DNA from: Evernia prunastri
Lineage: Eukaryota > Ascomycota > Lecanoromycetes > Lecanorales > Parmeliaceae
Assembly: GCA_003184365.1 (NCBI GenBank)
Contig: NKYR01000002.1
Location: 434,976-498,975 of the forward strand
DNA length: 64,000 bases
Reading direction: 5' to 3'
Made by a program: the position numbers and the translations under genes
Shown: positions 1 through 12,526 of the stretch, piece after piece
How positions within the stretch are numbered: position 1 is the stretch's first letter
How the letters are laid out: every line of letters starts with the position of its first letter
The notes under the pieces: generated by a model
Told to the model about the DNA's origin: nothing
What the model saw: only the letters and a program-made list of their open reading frames with translations
Database searches by the model: none

Positions 1-2418
1 ATACTTGGGTGTGATTGCCCTGATGAGCTCGAAGCGGAGTTCGAGCTGCGCGTTTAGAAGATCCAGTGCATTTTTCTGGAGGGGAATCTGTCAGGGGTTG
101 TTTCCTCGTGATCTCAGCGTCGGGAGGCGTGGAGGCTTACACGGATGTCCCACTCTCTAGACTCTTCGTTCAGATTCCGTTCGATGACATCTCCTACCTT
201 AGCATGGCGGTGGAGTTCCAAGAACTCCCCTACCAATCCTCTGACACTCCTCAGGCTTGGCACGTCGGCTCTGGACCATTGCTCCATGATCTTGATGTCC
301 TCGGCGCAGAGATAGATCATGCAGACGCTTTCCAGGCCATCACGTCCAGCGCGTCCAATTTCTTGGCTGTAACCCTCAAGGCTCTTGGGGACGGCGTAAT
401 GGACAATGTTACGGATATTCGATTTATCAATTCCCATACCGAACGCTATCGTAGCGACAATGATGATATTATCTGAAGCCATGAACTTGTCTTGCACCTC
501 GGTCCTTGCATTAGTTGTCATTCCCGCATGATATCCGTGAGCATTGAATCCTGCTTTTTTCAGACCTGTTGTCACATCGTTCGTTTGCTGTGTGAGAGTA
601 AGAATCCCTGCACTGGCAACAGAGTTCTCGTACATACGTCATGTGTTTGAACGTAGACTATGGAAGGTCCTTTGTGTTCTCCAAGGAACGTTTTCAAAGC
701 TTGCTCCTTTTCCTGGGCGGACTCGAAGGACTGAGCAAGTAGGCGTAAGCTGTAAATAGATCAGCATCCCCAACACTGTTGCTCATTTCAAGCAATGCAG
801 CACGACGTACTTCTGGCGATAGGTAGTGGTGCGAAATACAGCTTCTGGGTCTATGTTGAAGGCCGCACATATATCCTCTGCAACTTTAGGAGTAGCCTTC
901 ATACAGTCAGCGAGCTGGCACCCGACAGCATAGAGGAAGATATATACTGTTGCGGTCAAGCACAAGACTCTTTCCGCTTGAACCTCTTTTGCAAATCTCG
1001 CAACTTGAATAATCCTTCGTCAGTGTATCACTGCGAAGAGCATGGCGATAGGCGATTTACCCTTAAGATAATCGGGCCGGAAAGCATGGCCCCATTCGGA
1101 GATACAATGCGCTTCATCGATAGCAATCAAGCGGACTTTAGTGGCGTTGATCATCTCAACAAACCCTTCGTTATTGAGCCGCTCGGGGGCCACATATCTA
1201 GTTCCCAATTAGCATTCCTATTGGATGATCGTGTTGAACCGACTTTTCAAAGAAATTTGTCTGTGCCGGGTCTCGATGAGGCTACGCCTTAGATCTTATA
1301 GACAGACGGCCACTACTAGATACCCAGGACATGATTAAAGTAAGACATCCTCAGACATCATGTCCAAAAAGCTCATGCTAAAGCCAATAGTATCGAGAAT
1401 TGGGGTTTTCCTGAGATGTAGCTAAAAGAAGACTAGTACTTTTGGTGTTCCAGATAGACGAATGAAAACAAATCGATGCCTGCATTCCCAGTAATCACAG
1501 AGAAACGCTAATAGATCATGACAAAAGGAACAGCTAGGCACACCCAACCCAGAACAGGGACACGAACGTGGCCTCTTGATCCGAATGAGAGGTTGAGAAC
1601 ATGACACAAGATACAAGTGGAGTAGCGGAAATTTTAACTTACAGCAGTTTCAGCTCTTCCCTTCGTAGTTTATCGCACGTATCAAGCCATGCATCTCGAC
1701 TTTGAGATGAGTCCATAGCAGCAGCACAGACTCCTCGCTTCTTCAAGGCGTCTACTTGGTCCTTGTGCCAATTGTCAGCTTTAGACTCTCTCATCAATTC
1801 GCTAATAGCACGGTCGTTGTTTTGGATGTAGCTATTCGAGGATTGTCTTACTTTCATGAGCGCGACCAATGGGCTGACAACGAGGGTCACTCCTCCGCCT
1901 CCTCGACTTCCATGTAATTCGTCATCATAATCAAAAGCCAAAGCTGGTATCTGATAGACCAGACTTTTGCCACCCCCTGTAGGAAACACGACAACGGCAC
2001 TGCCCCCATCGATGAGTCGTGTAATTGCTTGTTCCTGCTTATTTTTGAACTCTGAAAATCCCCAGGTGTCTTTTAGGATCTTCTGAGCCAATGCAATTGA
2101 GGTCGATCCATTTTCTGTTTTGGGTTTCTTTGAGGGAGACCCGTCCCCGAAATCGCACGGTCTCTTCAAGTCTTGACTGAGCGGGCCGACAGTAGCGTCG
2201 GACGTCTCAGCAAGCATCAACTCTTCATCGTCGACGTCCCCAAAGTCATCCTGGTTTTGATCGTATTCAAGATAGGAGGTCATACTCGTCAATAGCGGCA
2301 GCAAGGCATCTGACCTCGTTGTGCCTGATTTCTTGTCGGTCCGGATTTTCTTGATGTCTTTCAAGAGCTGAATGCGATGATCACTGTGGCTTTGCGGCCC
2401 TGAGGTTGCAATTGCCAT
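1..2418 (-). CDS. RecQ-family ATP-dependent DNA helicase (3' part outside window)
   Basis: RecQ helicases unwind DNA 3'-5' during repair and recombination in the nucleus. Translating the minus strand and splicing gives one continuous frame. Exons are 2418-1852, 1761-1643, 1197-1061, 1003-948, 896-811, 749-638, 587-141 and 75 to the window edge; every junction keeps phase. Visible motifs are Walker A (FPTGGGKSLVYQIPAL), VSPLVALMKDQVDALKKRGV across intron 1, YVAPERLNNEGF, DEAHCISEWGH, LTATATPKVAEDI across intron 4, IVYVQTHD, HAGM, ATIAFGMGIDKSNIR and QEIGRAGRDG. The acidic N-terminal extension (about 110 residues) is not conserved. I chose the ATG at 2418; the frame is open slightly further upstream from a TTG. 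The third exon follows an unusually long 445-bp intron. The RQC/HRDC end would lie left of position 1. Nothing suggests the telomere-linked helicase subfamily. The family call is secure; the orthologue is not assigned. Confidence 0.9.
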
Positions 2419-3781
2419 CTTAGGAGAGTCTGCGTTGGGTTTCAAGGCCGAGGCGACGCGTCACTGGAAAAAGCGCGTCTCGACAGCAATCAAGCCAACG
2501 AACCAAACGGCTGTCACTTACCTAGTCGCAACCTGGAAAAGTAGCAAGGAGTCAAGCTGGTAAAAATTCACGCGCTCAAAGCCAAGAGCTCTAGAGCTCA
2601 CGGTGTGCACTTGCTCGTGTTCTGGCGGAATAGGTCCGCTATTATTTACTCTAGCGTATTCGCGTCCACCAACATTTTCTAGTTCAGGCCTCGCAGATTA
2701 TAACAGCGGACTGGAAGTTCGGGCGCAGATGGCCGCCGCTGCCGTACCGTACGATGGACATGCTGACGACCAGGAAAAGGGGCGGCAGTATGCAAGATGA
2801 ACTTCTGGCAGAGAGAAATGAGGTTCGTGGTCTTGAAGAATATGCAATGGTACTTGTGTGGAAGTCGGGTGGTGGCGGATGGGATTGGAAGGGTCATGAA
2901 GAAGTCGCAAATGGAGTGAAGAGGCCTTTGCTCTGGGGTGGAGGAAGAATAGAAGTGGCTTGAGAGAGTGAAAGCGCGGGTGTTTAAAGGCGGGTGTTTT
3001 CGATTAGTATCACAGATTGTCAATATTACTTAACAGCCGGTCCATCGAATCGTCAAAGCAACTCCGAGACGCTGCGTCAATCATAACAACAATACTTTAC
3101 TTGAACGGCGGGCTAACGGAAACCGTTGATGCCTCCATCATTCGCAGCTTAAGGTCAGATAATCTCACCGCTCACGTTTATTAGTAGCAGGGAAAAAAGA
3201 ACAGAAGTTTGAGGTTGGATGCAGCTACTACTACCAGGAGATGTTATCGCCGTACTTGGTTGAAAGGCTGGCCGTTCCGGACGGTAGAAAGGAAGACCTC
3301 ACTCCGAAAGGGGTGCCGCACACATTATATAGGCAGAACTTGAAGCTCATACACGGCTAGCGCTCTCCATGTGAAGTGGTGAGAATTGTGAACGTTTGGC
3401 CTTGGATTGGTTCCCTTCTATCTTACTGCAGGATGAGGTCACTTGGCTGACTGTACGTGGCAGTGTAAGAGGAGAAGGCTGAGCCCAAACCATCCATCTA
3501 CTTTTCATTGAGCTTCTGACTCTCTTGACAACCTTCGCTTCTATATACGTCTTCCTCGCACGCGCTCACATCCTTTCTTGCCTTCTTTTGTCCTTCACAA
3601 CGGCGACTTAGCAGGCCATATTGGTACCTCACGCGAAAGTAAATGTTAACCCAAGTATAATTTGTCTGGTAAAGCGTGCGGACTACAAACAAATACTCCT
3701 CTTTAACCTTTCAAGATCATGTACAAACACGACCGAATTGAGTGATCGAGTACACTCCTTGTATCAAGCTAATCCCGGTCA
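2419..3781. other. Intergenic region, no supported gene
   Basis: Only short overlapping frames (for example 2679-3023 minus) that match nothing I recognise. It presumably contains the promoters of the RecQ gene (leftward) and the ankyrin gene (rightward). Confidence 0.5.
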
Positions 3782-6340
3782 ATGGATCCGCTCTCGGTAA
3801 CTGCTGGCATTCTCGCAGTCCTTGGGGCAGGCGGAAAAGTTGGTACAGCTTGTCAAAAGATCATAGCTCTCCGACATGCGCCCTATGCTTTGATTGCCTT
3901 GAACAATGAGGTCACCGATCTACACATTGTAGTAAAGGACGTCAACGACATCTTGCGGCTACATTCACAAACCAGCGAGACTGACGCTCTACCGAGTGTC
4001 ACAAGTGCATTGAAGCGTACAACAGCAACACTGTTGAGGCTAGAGACCTTGATTGCATACGAGCTTACGACGCCTTCTGGGGACAACGAGTCCCGACTGG
4101 ATCGGTCTGTCTGGCTCCAGGCCGAGAGTAGAGTGCAGAAGCTCAAAGATGATATCAGAGCAGACAGGGTCGCGTTAGCATCGGCTTTAGGTCTCCTGGC
4201 TTCGTACGTTTAATAGTGTTGCTATCGAATGAACAAAAATGAGTCTAACGTTGAAAAAGCTCAATCTCCCTCCAAGGAGTTGTCCACACGAAACAACTCT
4301 CGGTGTCGCTGGCAGGCCTAGATGCCACAATTCACGAGGCACGTGATGGTATATTCAGGGATATACAATCTCCACTCAGCCGACATGGTTACCATGACGA
4401 GCGAAACGAGGAACCTCCAGTCGCCGCAGAAGGGTTTTCACGAACATTCGCGCGCAATGCGTCCGGTAGGAGCTTCTACGACGGGTCCAATAACCAGACT
4501 GCAGGCCTGCGGTCAATCAATGAAGCCTACACTATGCGACCTGAAGCTGGACCAGGTCCCGAAATCTCGCCACTGATTGCGACTGAGCCCCGCACGGCCA
4601 GGATAACTCTTTTGCGAAGCAATTGCGCCGCCTGTGGATGTCCAGATTCTAGGCAATCCAAGTTTAGAAGCCCAAATCTCTTGAACACTGTTCTAGGTTC
4701 ACTCTTCGTGGGCTATCGAGTATCGCCATGGTCTAAGGAGGCATGTGACGATGTCGACTGCCAGCAGGACTTGACTACGCTCACTTTCGCCTATATCTTT
4801 CCTCAATGGCTCTTGAACAGGGTCTTTCTCACCACTATGGTTTACAACAGCTCTAAAGGCCCCGAACTGTGCCTTCAAGTAATGAGAGTCCGCCCGAATG
4901 ACGCAGAGATTTTCCGCTTGTTTAGACGAGTGTTGCCTTTTAGACTTGATCACATGAAGCGGCTGTTGAATAGTGGCGAAGGTTCTGTTCTGGATGTGCA
5001 ACAGAATAACCAAACAGTGCTTAGTGTAAGTCGGATTAAAAATCGCGAAGCTTTTCCATATTATTCAACGCGTTTTACAGGTCGCTATCCGAACAAGATC
5101 GTGGGATGTCGCGGAATTTCTGGTTCGCCTGGGGGCTGATCCTTATTATGAAGACAAGCTTGGAGGGTGAGTGAGGTCGTCAAGGATTCCTCGTACTTCC
5201 TACTGATTGTCATTCAAAAGTTCCGCTTTCACTATGGCATGGAGCGAATGCTTGGCCTTTCCTCGGCTATTGGAAGATGAGCAGATAAAGAGGACGTGCC
5301 ACTTGCTTGGCAATCATTCGGATTTTGCATTGTTTGGCTTTTCAGAGCTCCACAGGGCTTATTTGGGAATCTCTGGAGTATCATTCCAGGAGGTCCTCTC
5401 TTCGACGCCGAGATCGTTAATTGATGCTGTCGATAGAATGGGCCTTGCGACCCTGTCGTGGGCCTGTCGTCGAGGAGATAATGACGCCGTTGCCCGGCTA
5501 CTTTTATGTGGCGCGGATCCTAACAAAGCCGATATCATAGGTAGAACTCCGTTGCACTGGTCTACCACCAGCTCCGATGAAAAGTGCATGGAGCTTCTGC
5601 TGGCTGCGAAGGCGAATATCAACTTGAAAGATCTCGAAGGCAGAACAGCGCTATGTCTCTGTACGTGGAAGAGCAGCTTAGCCTGTCTGATGGTCCTTGT
5701 AGCAGCTGATGCAGACATCGAAAACGAGGACTGTGAAGGATGGAGACCGCTTCACTCCGCTGTGTACGAAGACCGATATTCAATTGTATCGCATCTTTTG
5801 CGAAGCGGTGCTGACATCAATGCTCGTATGCCCGACGGGGGTACAGCAATCTTGGTCGCAATTTATAATAATTGCCACCGTTCCCTGAAAATACTGCTTG
5901 GCAGGCCAGAACTTGATATACACGTGGTTGAAGGCCAGGGGATGAACGCGTTACATTGCCTCGCTTTGTTTGGAAGCGAAGAGACAGTCCAGATACTATG
6001 CTCTGCGAAGTGGCACGGATTTGACACCACGAAACTAGACACGTTTGGCTGGTCGGCATTAGAATATGCTCGGTGGCGTGGTGTCTTTAATGAAGAATGG
6101 TCTAAAAGGTATTTCTATTCACGGGACAGCGATCCAATAAGATGGTACAACGCTTTCGAAGTATTCATGGAAGAGCTTGAAGCCCGGCAACAAGACCAAA
6201 TTGATGGTAACTCCTCGGCCGGGTCGATCACAACCTCGGAAGGGTCGACTGAAAATGAAGATACCGATGAGGAAGAAGAGTGGCAAGATGCCTACGAAAT
6301 GGCAGAATCAGAGGCTTTGGAACCACGCGGATCAGAATAA
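3782..6340 (+). CDS. Ankyrin-repeat protein with fungal MDPLSV-type N-terminal domain
   Basis: Four exons, 3782-4203, 4260-5025, 5081-5166 and 5221-6340, splice in phase into 797 residues. The start MDPLSVTAGILAVLGAGGKV is the signature of the helical N-terminal domain found on many fungal ankyrin and NLR-like proteins, where it acts as a signalling or membrane-associating module. The middle third is less conserved and has a CxxC pair (CAACGC). The last 400 residues carry roughly seven ankyrin repeats, with the hallmarks GADPNKADIIGRTPLHW, LEGRTALCLC, CEGWRPLHSAVYED and LLRSGADINARMPDGGTA. It ends in an acidic tail (about 45 residues, Glu/Asp-rich). No NACHT or NB-ARC motor lies between the two ends, so this is an adaptor-like protein rather than a full NLR. 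Its ligand and pathway cannot be told from sequence. Confidence 0.88.
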
Positions 6341-6987
6341 GGCATCACTCTAGATCAACATCAATCGTCCACTTGGATGTTTTATAACTCCGGCTGGGAG
6401 CTACCATGAGCAACGCCAAACGCCTTACAACGCAGTTATTATTCGCTCAAACCACTTCTACCGCCCAATATTGAACATGTGTCTTCTTCTGAACCAGGCT
6501 AGTCACCCTCTATTTCGGCCATAGCGGCGTTTGGTCAGTGCGTGCGATGTTGTACACTTGCTCAATCTATCTCTCTCTAGTGAAGCGAGATCCACATTCA
6601 TTTGAATGGAGTCGGAAAGATTGTCAGAGTCTGCGATCAGCCCAAGAACGGCGCAGATGCTGCCTTTGTTAGAGGATATGCATGTATGAGGCCGAGTGTC
6701 TTACGTTTCTCGCAACGCGGGAGTGCGGTTGCCGTTTCATCTAGCGCATACCGAATCGTGGTTTCTGCATCCTAAGTGATGGGATGATATAGATATAGCC
6801 TAGAGTCATGGGTGCATTCTCAATGCCAAAAGTTTCACAATCTAAGTAAACAGGTGCGTATGTTATTCAAGAGCAAGGGGGGCTTTCGCGACATAGGACA
6901 TAAATGCCAGGTACTATTGAGTATGTACTTGGAATCCGTGATCGATAAAAATTGCTATGCTGACCGCTACTTGCCAATTGGATTTTC
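6341..6987. other. Intergenic region, no supported gene
   Basis: This is the space between the convergent ankyrin and F-box-like genes. I see no reading frame, RNA gene or repeat in it; the 3' UTRs of both genes are expected here. Confidence 0.5.
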
Positions 6988-8439
6988 CTATCCCTTCGCA
7001 GCATTGGCATCAACTCTCTCCATCAACCTATCAAAAGCCACCTGATCCTCTCCTCTCTCAAACGCAGCCTGAATCTCCTCCTCAAACTCATCGCAAGCGC
7101 CATACTTCTCATCCAGGTGCGCGTACCGGAACGCGCGCCGTTTCGCATCCGTACTCAGCACGCGTCTTATCTGCTGCACATTGTCCGGCTCTGCCCGCTC
7201 CTCTGGCTCGCGATTGTAACTTCGGTCCATCGCCTCGTCGAAGGTCAACGGCGCGTTATGAGGCGAGATCTCGAAACGAGATAGCCTCTTCAGATCCGCC
7301 GCGTGCAGGGCGTCAAAGAAATGGCTCCAGTAGAAGCCTTCGTTGTCCTGTAAGCCGTGCACGCTGCTGTTGCATTCGTGCAGGGTGGTCTGCTCCAGAG
7401 TGTCTGTGTGGCTGATGATAAAATCGGCGAGCTCCTGGCAGATGAAGATGTGCTCCAAATGCAGGGATGTGAGCAGGGGCATCTGCTCCTTCTCCAGCGC
7501 GAGGCGTGCGTGTCGCATTCCTTCTAATCCAATGGGGCCTTCTTCCGGAGCCCTGAGAGTCAAACTCGTCGCCGATGTTAGGTGGTCGAAGAATAATTCG
7601 TCGAATTTCGCGACGCACTCCAAATACCCGTCGCACGTGTTAACGCACCAGCACGCACCGTTGTTCCCTCCTCTCACAGAAAGAGTAAAGTGCTCGACCT
7701 GGCTCAGAAAATCGTGGAAGTCTGGGCTTTCGTAGGGATCGGTGAACGTCCATACAAACTTCCTGATTTCCACAGCCCTAAGCTGTAATACTTTGTTACG
7801 TAAGAGCGTCTGGTAAGTCGTTCTCATCAGCGCCTTCCAGGCGCGCGCTGCTTCGGGGTTTTCCTTGTCCATGATGCCTTCAGCATCGTAGTAGTCGTCG
7901 AAAGGACACTCATAGGGGTAGGCGAAGCCTATGCTTAGGGACTCAAGATTTGGGAATTGACGCAGGTCTGATAAAAGGGTGTCAACGACAGGGGGGAGTG
8001 TGATCGTGATCGGCGTTTCGTCTTCCTCTTCAGCTTCTTCAGACTTTTCGTAGAATCCCTGAGCCAAAGGTTCTTCGTCCTTATCGTCGCCGTCCGGGTT
8101 GGCGATGTCCGGTGGAATGGTACCAAGAAAGTACAATTCCCTGACTAGGTCGCCATGTGGACCTCTCAAAACAGCGTCGACGGAAGCGCCGCTCTTCTCG
8201 TCGTTGCGCAGCTTGATGCTCCTGAAGATGTATGGGGTAAGTAGATTTCGAAAGTATTGCGACGTGCAACTCCAATTCATCAGGTCTCGATGATACTGGA
8301 ATTCGTCATCCCGATCTTGGGGATCCTGTTGGGGATCCGGCTCCAAGGATTTCTGATGGAGGAGCTCGTCGTGTTTGAGAAGCTCGTGGATGATTTTGAG
8401 ATGAAGTTCATCGGATAGATTGACTAGAGAGCAAGACAT
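6988..8439 (-). CDS. F-box-like protein
   Basis: Single exon of 483 residues starting at ATG 8439. The N-terminus (LSDELHLKIIHELL, then WSCTSQYFRNLLTPYIFRSI) has the spacing of a fungal F-box: the Leu-Ser-Asp-Glu-Leu helix, then a Cys-Thr-Ser/Arg/Leu-x-Pro segment. F-box proteins bring substrates to an SCF ubiquitin ligase via Skp1. Between the two halves there is an unusual acidic, Gln/Asp-rich insert of about 25 residues. The remaining 380 residues are leucine-containing but irregular, as is common in fungal F-box proteins with degenerate LRRs. An Asp/Glu-rich stretch near residue 130 is low-complexity. No substrate can be inferred. The frame is intact and both ends are clear. Confidence 0.75.
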   Translation of the reverse strand: MSCSLVNLSDELHLKIIHELLKHDELLHQKSLEPDPQQDPQDRDDEFQYHRDLMNWSCTSQYFRNLLTPYIFRSIKLRNDEKSGASVDAVLRGPHGDLVRELYFLGTIPPDIANPDGDDKDEEPLAQGFYEKSEEAEEEDETPITITLPPVVDTLLSDLRQFPNLESLSIGFAYPYECPFDDYYDAEGIMDKENPEAARAWKALMRTTYQTLLRNKVLQLRAVEIRKFVWTFTDPYESPDFHDFLSQVEHFTLSVRGGNNGACWCVNTCDGYLECVAKFDELFFDHLTSATSLTLRAPEEGPIGLEGMRHARLALEKEQMPLLTSLHLEHIFICQELADFIISHTDTLEQTTLHECNSSVHGLQDNEGFYWSHFFDALHAADLKRLSRFEISPHNAPLTFDEAMDRSYNREPEERAEPDNVQQIRRVLSTDAKRRAFRYAHLDEKYGACDEFEEEIQAAFERGEDQVAFDRLMERVDANAAKG

Positions 8440-9194
8440 GGCTATCTATCTATTATTGTTGATGAGGGCAAGTTGATTGATATACAAACGATTCGCTTTT
8501 GGGTATATTCTACTGCTACATCTTTAGGCTCCAGGCGGCGCAGCGTCTGTCATTGGGAGGCAGTAAGGTATTGTAATTCCTCCTCTAGCGTGCGTTGGAA
8601 GCCTAGAAGCGTAGAGTGCTCTAGACGCTACTCTAAACAGCGGATCTGTTCCGCCTCAACAGACCGCCTCAGACCACTCGCTTTTCGAGCAAGTGCACAC
8701 CATCATCTCTTGAGATCCTTTGACAATTTCTATCGACAGCGACGCCGAAAAGAAAGCAACCTATTAGAGAATGCTATTACAGCATTTCTGTCTCTTCTCC
8801 GTGGAAATGATCCACAAACTTTGGCCATATAATCGGTACAATCGTGCAGAAGAATCACTGATGGACGATAGGTGCACGATGGATACGGCGCACATCATGG
8901 TATTCTCTAGGCAGTTTGCGTCTCCCATCCTTGTGGGCACGTTTCCGTGCAAATGCGACTAGAGAACAACGTGAGCATGTAGCGATGCGAACGAAAACTA
9001 CATTACAACGCGGGTGACAGTAATACCTGCGCAAGGAGAGAACTCTTCAAAATCATTCCGCCTCAATCATCTCTTTTCGTGTACAGCGAGTTGTAATCTA
9101 CGGAATATGCTCAAACGTGAAAGAGGGACCGACTGGGCGTACTTTCTAGAGGATCATGGCCACCAGAAGCCAGACATATCAAGATGTCATAGCC
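8440..9194. other. Intergenic region, no supported gene
   Basis: It holds the promoter side of the F-box-like gene and the 3' side of the GNAT gene. Only short frames are present, none with recognisable protein similarity. Confidence 0.45.
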
Positions 9195-10049
9195 TCAAGC
9201 CTTCTTTTCCCACGGAACAACCGTCTTCCCTTTTTCAAAGACACCTCTCACAGGTCTCCACAAGAAGTACCCAGAGAAATGTAGATCCCGCTGCAGCTTC
9301 TTCAGCTCTTCCGTTTCCTCCGGCAGCGTCGGCTTGAGCTCGAACCCGTTCATCGTCACGAATCCGCAGCTCTCATACAGCGGCCTCCCATCGGGGGTGG
9401 ACTCGACAAAGGCCTCCACGCCCAGCTCGTCCGCTTTCTTGGTACCCCACTCCACAAGCAGTCGCCCCGCGCCGCGCCTGCGATGTGACGGATGTACAAA
9501 GCAGAGCTCAAGCACTGCTCGTGGCACCATCAGGTCAGCCCTCTTTACTCTAATTCATACTGCCTGGCCGCAAATAGTACAATGGTAGGTTCTACAAGAT
9601 GTCAACAATAGTTACTGTCTGGCCATGGACTTACACAAGTGCGGCTTGCTCATCCTTTCAATCCGAGGTCCCATGAGTTGTCCCAACATCTCGTCCGCCA
9701 TCTTTCGTTTCGGACCTTCCGGCCACCAAAAGCACGTCATCTCCATCCCACGACGATTTTTATAGGGGTCTTTGTCGAACAGGCACCATTGCGCGCCACC
9801 GATGACTTTCCCTGTGCTGTCATCCACCACTTTGATCCAATTGCTCACGCCTGCCCTAAAGCGGTGTAAAGCGAGCTGGCGCTCTTTGCTCTCTTGAATC
9901 GCTGCAGCACGGTCGCTAGGGCTGGGGCCCCAGATGGGGTAGAAGATTTTCCATGCTGACGTGTGAGGTGTCTCGTAAGAGGTCCATTCGCAATCGATGA
10001 TTTCGTCGAGTTCGGAGTCGGAAGTGACGTAGTGAAGTGAGAGAGACAT
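9195..10049 (-). CDS. GNAT-family N-acetyltransferase
   Basis: Two exons, 10049-9635 and 9547-9195, give 255 residues. The acceptor at 9549-9548 is chosen to hold phase; neighbouring AGs are less suitable. The acetyl-CoA binding motif A is visible as LELCFVHPSHRRRGAGRLL, with the R/Q-x-x-G-x-G/A pattern, followed by VEAFVESTPDGRPLYESCGF, the typical GNAT motif B. The N-terminal half (KVVDDSTGKVIGGAQWCLF) is the expected preceding beta-strand region. Such fungal GNATs acetylate small molecules or protein amines; the substrate is unknown. The donor is a strong GTAAGT and the intron is about 87 bp. There is no functional link to its neighbours. Confidence 0.85.
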
Positions 10050-10474
10050 ATTTGTGATTTTAGACTGACAAAGAACGAAGAAAATATGCTTCGCCGATGT
10101 GACTTATATATGTTGGACCTTCAGGGTTCCAGCCAGGTCACGTCACCTCTGTGCGGCCGTCGGGAGGCTATGACGGAGAGCAGCATAATAAGACTTGCGT
10201 TGTCTATGCATAGCACCCGGCTTACATACACCAAAAAGGTTTGCTCCAGCCATGCATTCACGCTACAGGAACCCTGACTTTTACAACAACTTCCTAAGCC
10301 GGTATGCTCAACAACTCCAGTGCTGTCAGAGTTATATTTGGTTTGTCTCTATTCAAAGAGTACACTCTTGAATCACAATTCATCATGCTTCTTTATTAAT
10401 TCCTTGCATGGACCAGTCTTTTCATCTTCCCCTTTCCCCAGTACGAGACGTACTTGTCCACGAAGTCCTGACCT
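10050..10474. other. Intergenic region, no supported gene
   Basis: Space between the GNAT start and the permease stop codon. No convincing coding or RNA feature is seen. Confidence 0.45.
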
Positions 10475-12526
10475 TTACCTTATCTCGCTCTCCAGTACAG
10501 GGCCAGTATAGACCTTGTGAGCATACATCATGTAGTAGACCACACTAAATAAAAGAACGACACCCATCACCAGGACACTGTAGTTCATCGTTGCTGCGGT
10601 CGTTGGGGTCGCGGGTGGCCAGCAGCTGAAGACCAAGATGATGATCGAGTATACGCAAGCGCTTATGTTGATGGCAATGCCCAAAAATCCAGGGACCTTG
10701 AACGGACCCCAAGAGAGCTCATTTGTTCCACGCATATCCACACGCTCTGAGGATGACTTGATAAATCCGGTGCAGCGCCGCCAAAGAAGAAGTCCACAGC
10801 AAATGAAGTAAGTTGAATAACAACCACTGATGGTGAGAGAGACAACATCATTAAAGGCGACCGCAGAGCCGACATTGATAAGTCCAAGGAGGCAAGAGAC
10901 GGTTGGTGTCAGGATGACGGTGGCTAAAGGTAGCGAGGTGCGAGAGTCGACCTGTCAATCATCAGGAAAATTCAGGACAGCTTGCGCTAGCTCCGTGAGC
11001 TTACTCTGCTAAGTGTCCGCCAGAACGGGAGACCGCGGTCTCGAGCAAATGCCCAGTACACTCTCGATGACGATGCTACAACTGCAAAGGTAGCACAGAT
11101 GTCCAACACTATTACGATGGATATCATTGCCGAGCTTCCTCCTACCGAGCCAATAGCTTCAACAAAGACGGCCATGAACGGATACTGAACAGGCGGCGTA
11201 GACACGATCTTGTCGATGTTGTCGAGTGAGAAAAGGACAGCGATCAGCATACCAAACCCCAAAAATCCGTTTAGTAGAATGCTAATGATTATCGAGCGCG
11301 GAACTATGACTGCTGCATTTTTGATCTCTTCCGACATCTAAAAAATCGTCAACAACCATCGTTGGAAAGTTAAAGGGGCGGCGATTTACGTGGATCGCGC
11401 CATCCGCTCCTTCAAATCTAAGGTTAGTCTTTGAAGCCTGGTCTCGCTCGGTATGCAGCACGTACCAAGGAACGAGAATGCCAGACCGGCGAGGCCGATG
11501 AAGAATGAGAGCCCTTGAGTATCCCAATTCCCTAGGTTCAGAAAAAGGGTAAATACCTGCCGCGCAGGGACCGGCTGGGCCAGGTAGACCAGTGGAATCA
11601 AGATAGCAAAGAACCCCAGGATGTGTATTATCAAGATGAGCCCTTCGATTTTCGGCAATGCACTAGCCACCACCGTGTTTACTGCAACCGCTGCAAGGAT
11701 CACGGCCCAGAACAACAATGTTCCTTGCCACCCTTTGGCTTGATAGCTTGGACTGTTCACCGTGATCAACCCTTGAATGAGCGTGCCTGCGAGGTATCCG
11801 ACAGAGGCACTCCCTGCTTGCCACGCGATTACAGTAAACCAGCCTATAAGTGTAAGTACAGCTAAATTCTCTGATTGCACGAGGGGAAATTTACCCGTTA
11901 TGTAGCTTAGAAATTTTCTTGACGATACTGGAGCAAGCATTGCAACCCAGTAGTATTGGCCACCTGAAGTCGGAGCCCTATTGAATGTGCTGTAAGTCAG
12001 GGAGATATGTCTGTCTGTACTTGGGATGCGTACATTGAAGCCAATTCTCCTAGTGTTACAAACACGGCCAGTGTGCCAATCCAAGTCAAAAGGTATCCAT
12101 ACACAAGTCCCGCTGGACCTCCGCTGTAAAGACAAACGATTTGAGTCGGGCTCGACTTCTTGGAGTTGCTTGCTTACTTGGTGAAGCCTTCAATAACGAG
12201 TCTGCAGAGTCGAATCAGAAGGCCGACTAGGACACATTGAAGGGAGTACTTACATTAATACGCCTTCCCATGTGACCATGAGGGTGCAACTAAAGCCCAA
12301 CATCGACATGAAGCCAAAGTTCCGCTACGACGCATGAGCACAGTAAGACATATCCAACATACTTGACCATTGCGCGAACCTTCAGAACCTGTCTCTTGCC
12401 CAGCCTAGCTAGATCCTGTTGATCGCGGTCATAGGGATCATAGGGCAATGAGCGCCCAACCTCTGGATGCGTCATATCTGAGCGTTTTGTTATCCCGAGG
12501 GTCTGGAGCTCCTGCAATTCTTCCAT
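10475..12526 (-). CDS. APC-superfamily amino acid/choline permease
   Basis: A multi-exon gene from ATG 12526 to the stop at 10475 that encodes a roughly 500-residue, 12-helix transporter of the plasma membrane. Recognisable segments in order are the cytosolic start (MEELQELQTLGITKRSD), NFGFMSMLGFSCTLMVTWEG, the conserved APTSGGQYYWVAMLAP, WFTVIAWQAGSASVGY, FSFLG, then EEIKNAAVIVPRSI, which is the diagnostic helix-6/7 loop of the fungal GABA/choline permease family (TC 2.A.3.4). AFARDRGLPFW follows, and the last helices (LVMGVVLLFSVVYYMMYAHK). At least six short introns interrupt it; the second (GTAAGT at about 12253) is clear, but the first junction near 12370 is not certain. Substrate specificity (GABA, choline, polyamine or amino acid) cannot be decided. 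It lies next to the terpenoid-type genes but its family is not typical of export. Confidence 0.85.

Noticed and set aside
1..2418. Telomere-linked RecQ helicase
   Set aside because: The introns, motifs and N-terminus are those of an ordinary cellular RecQ gene, and the telomere array is 30 kb away across a doubtful join.
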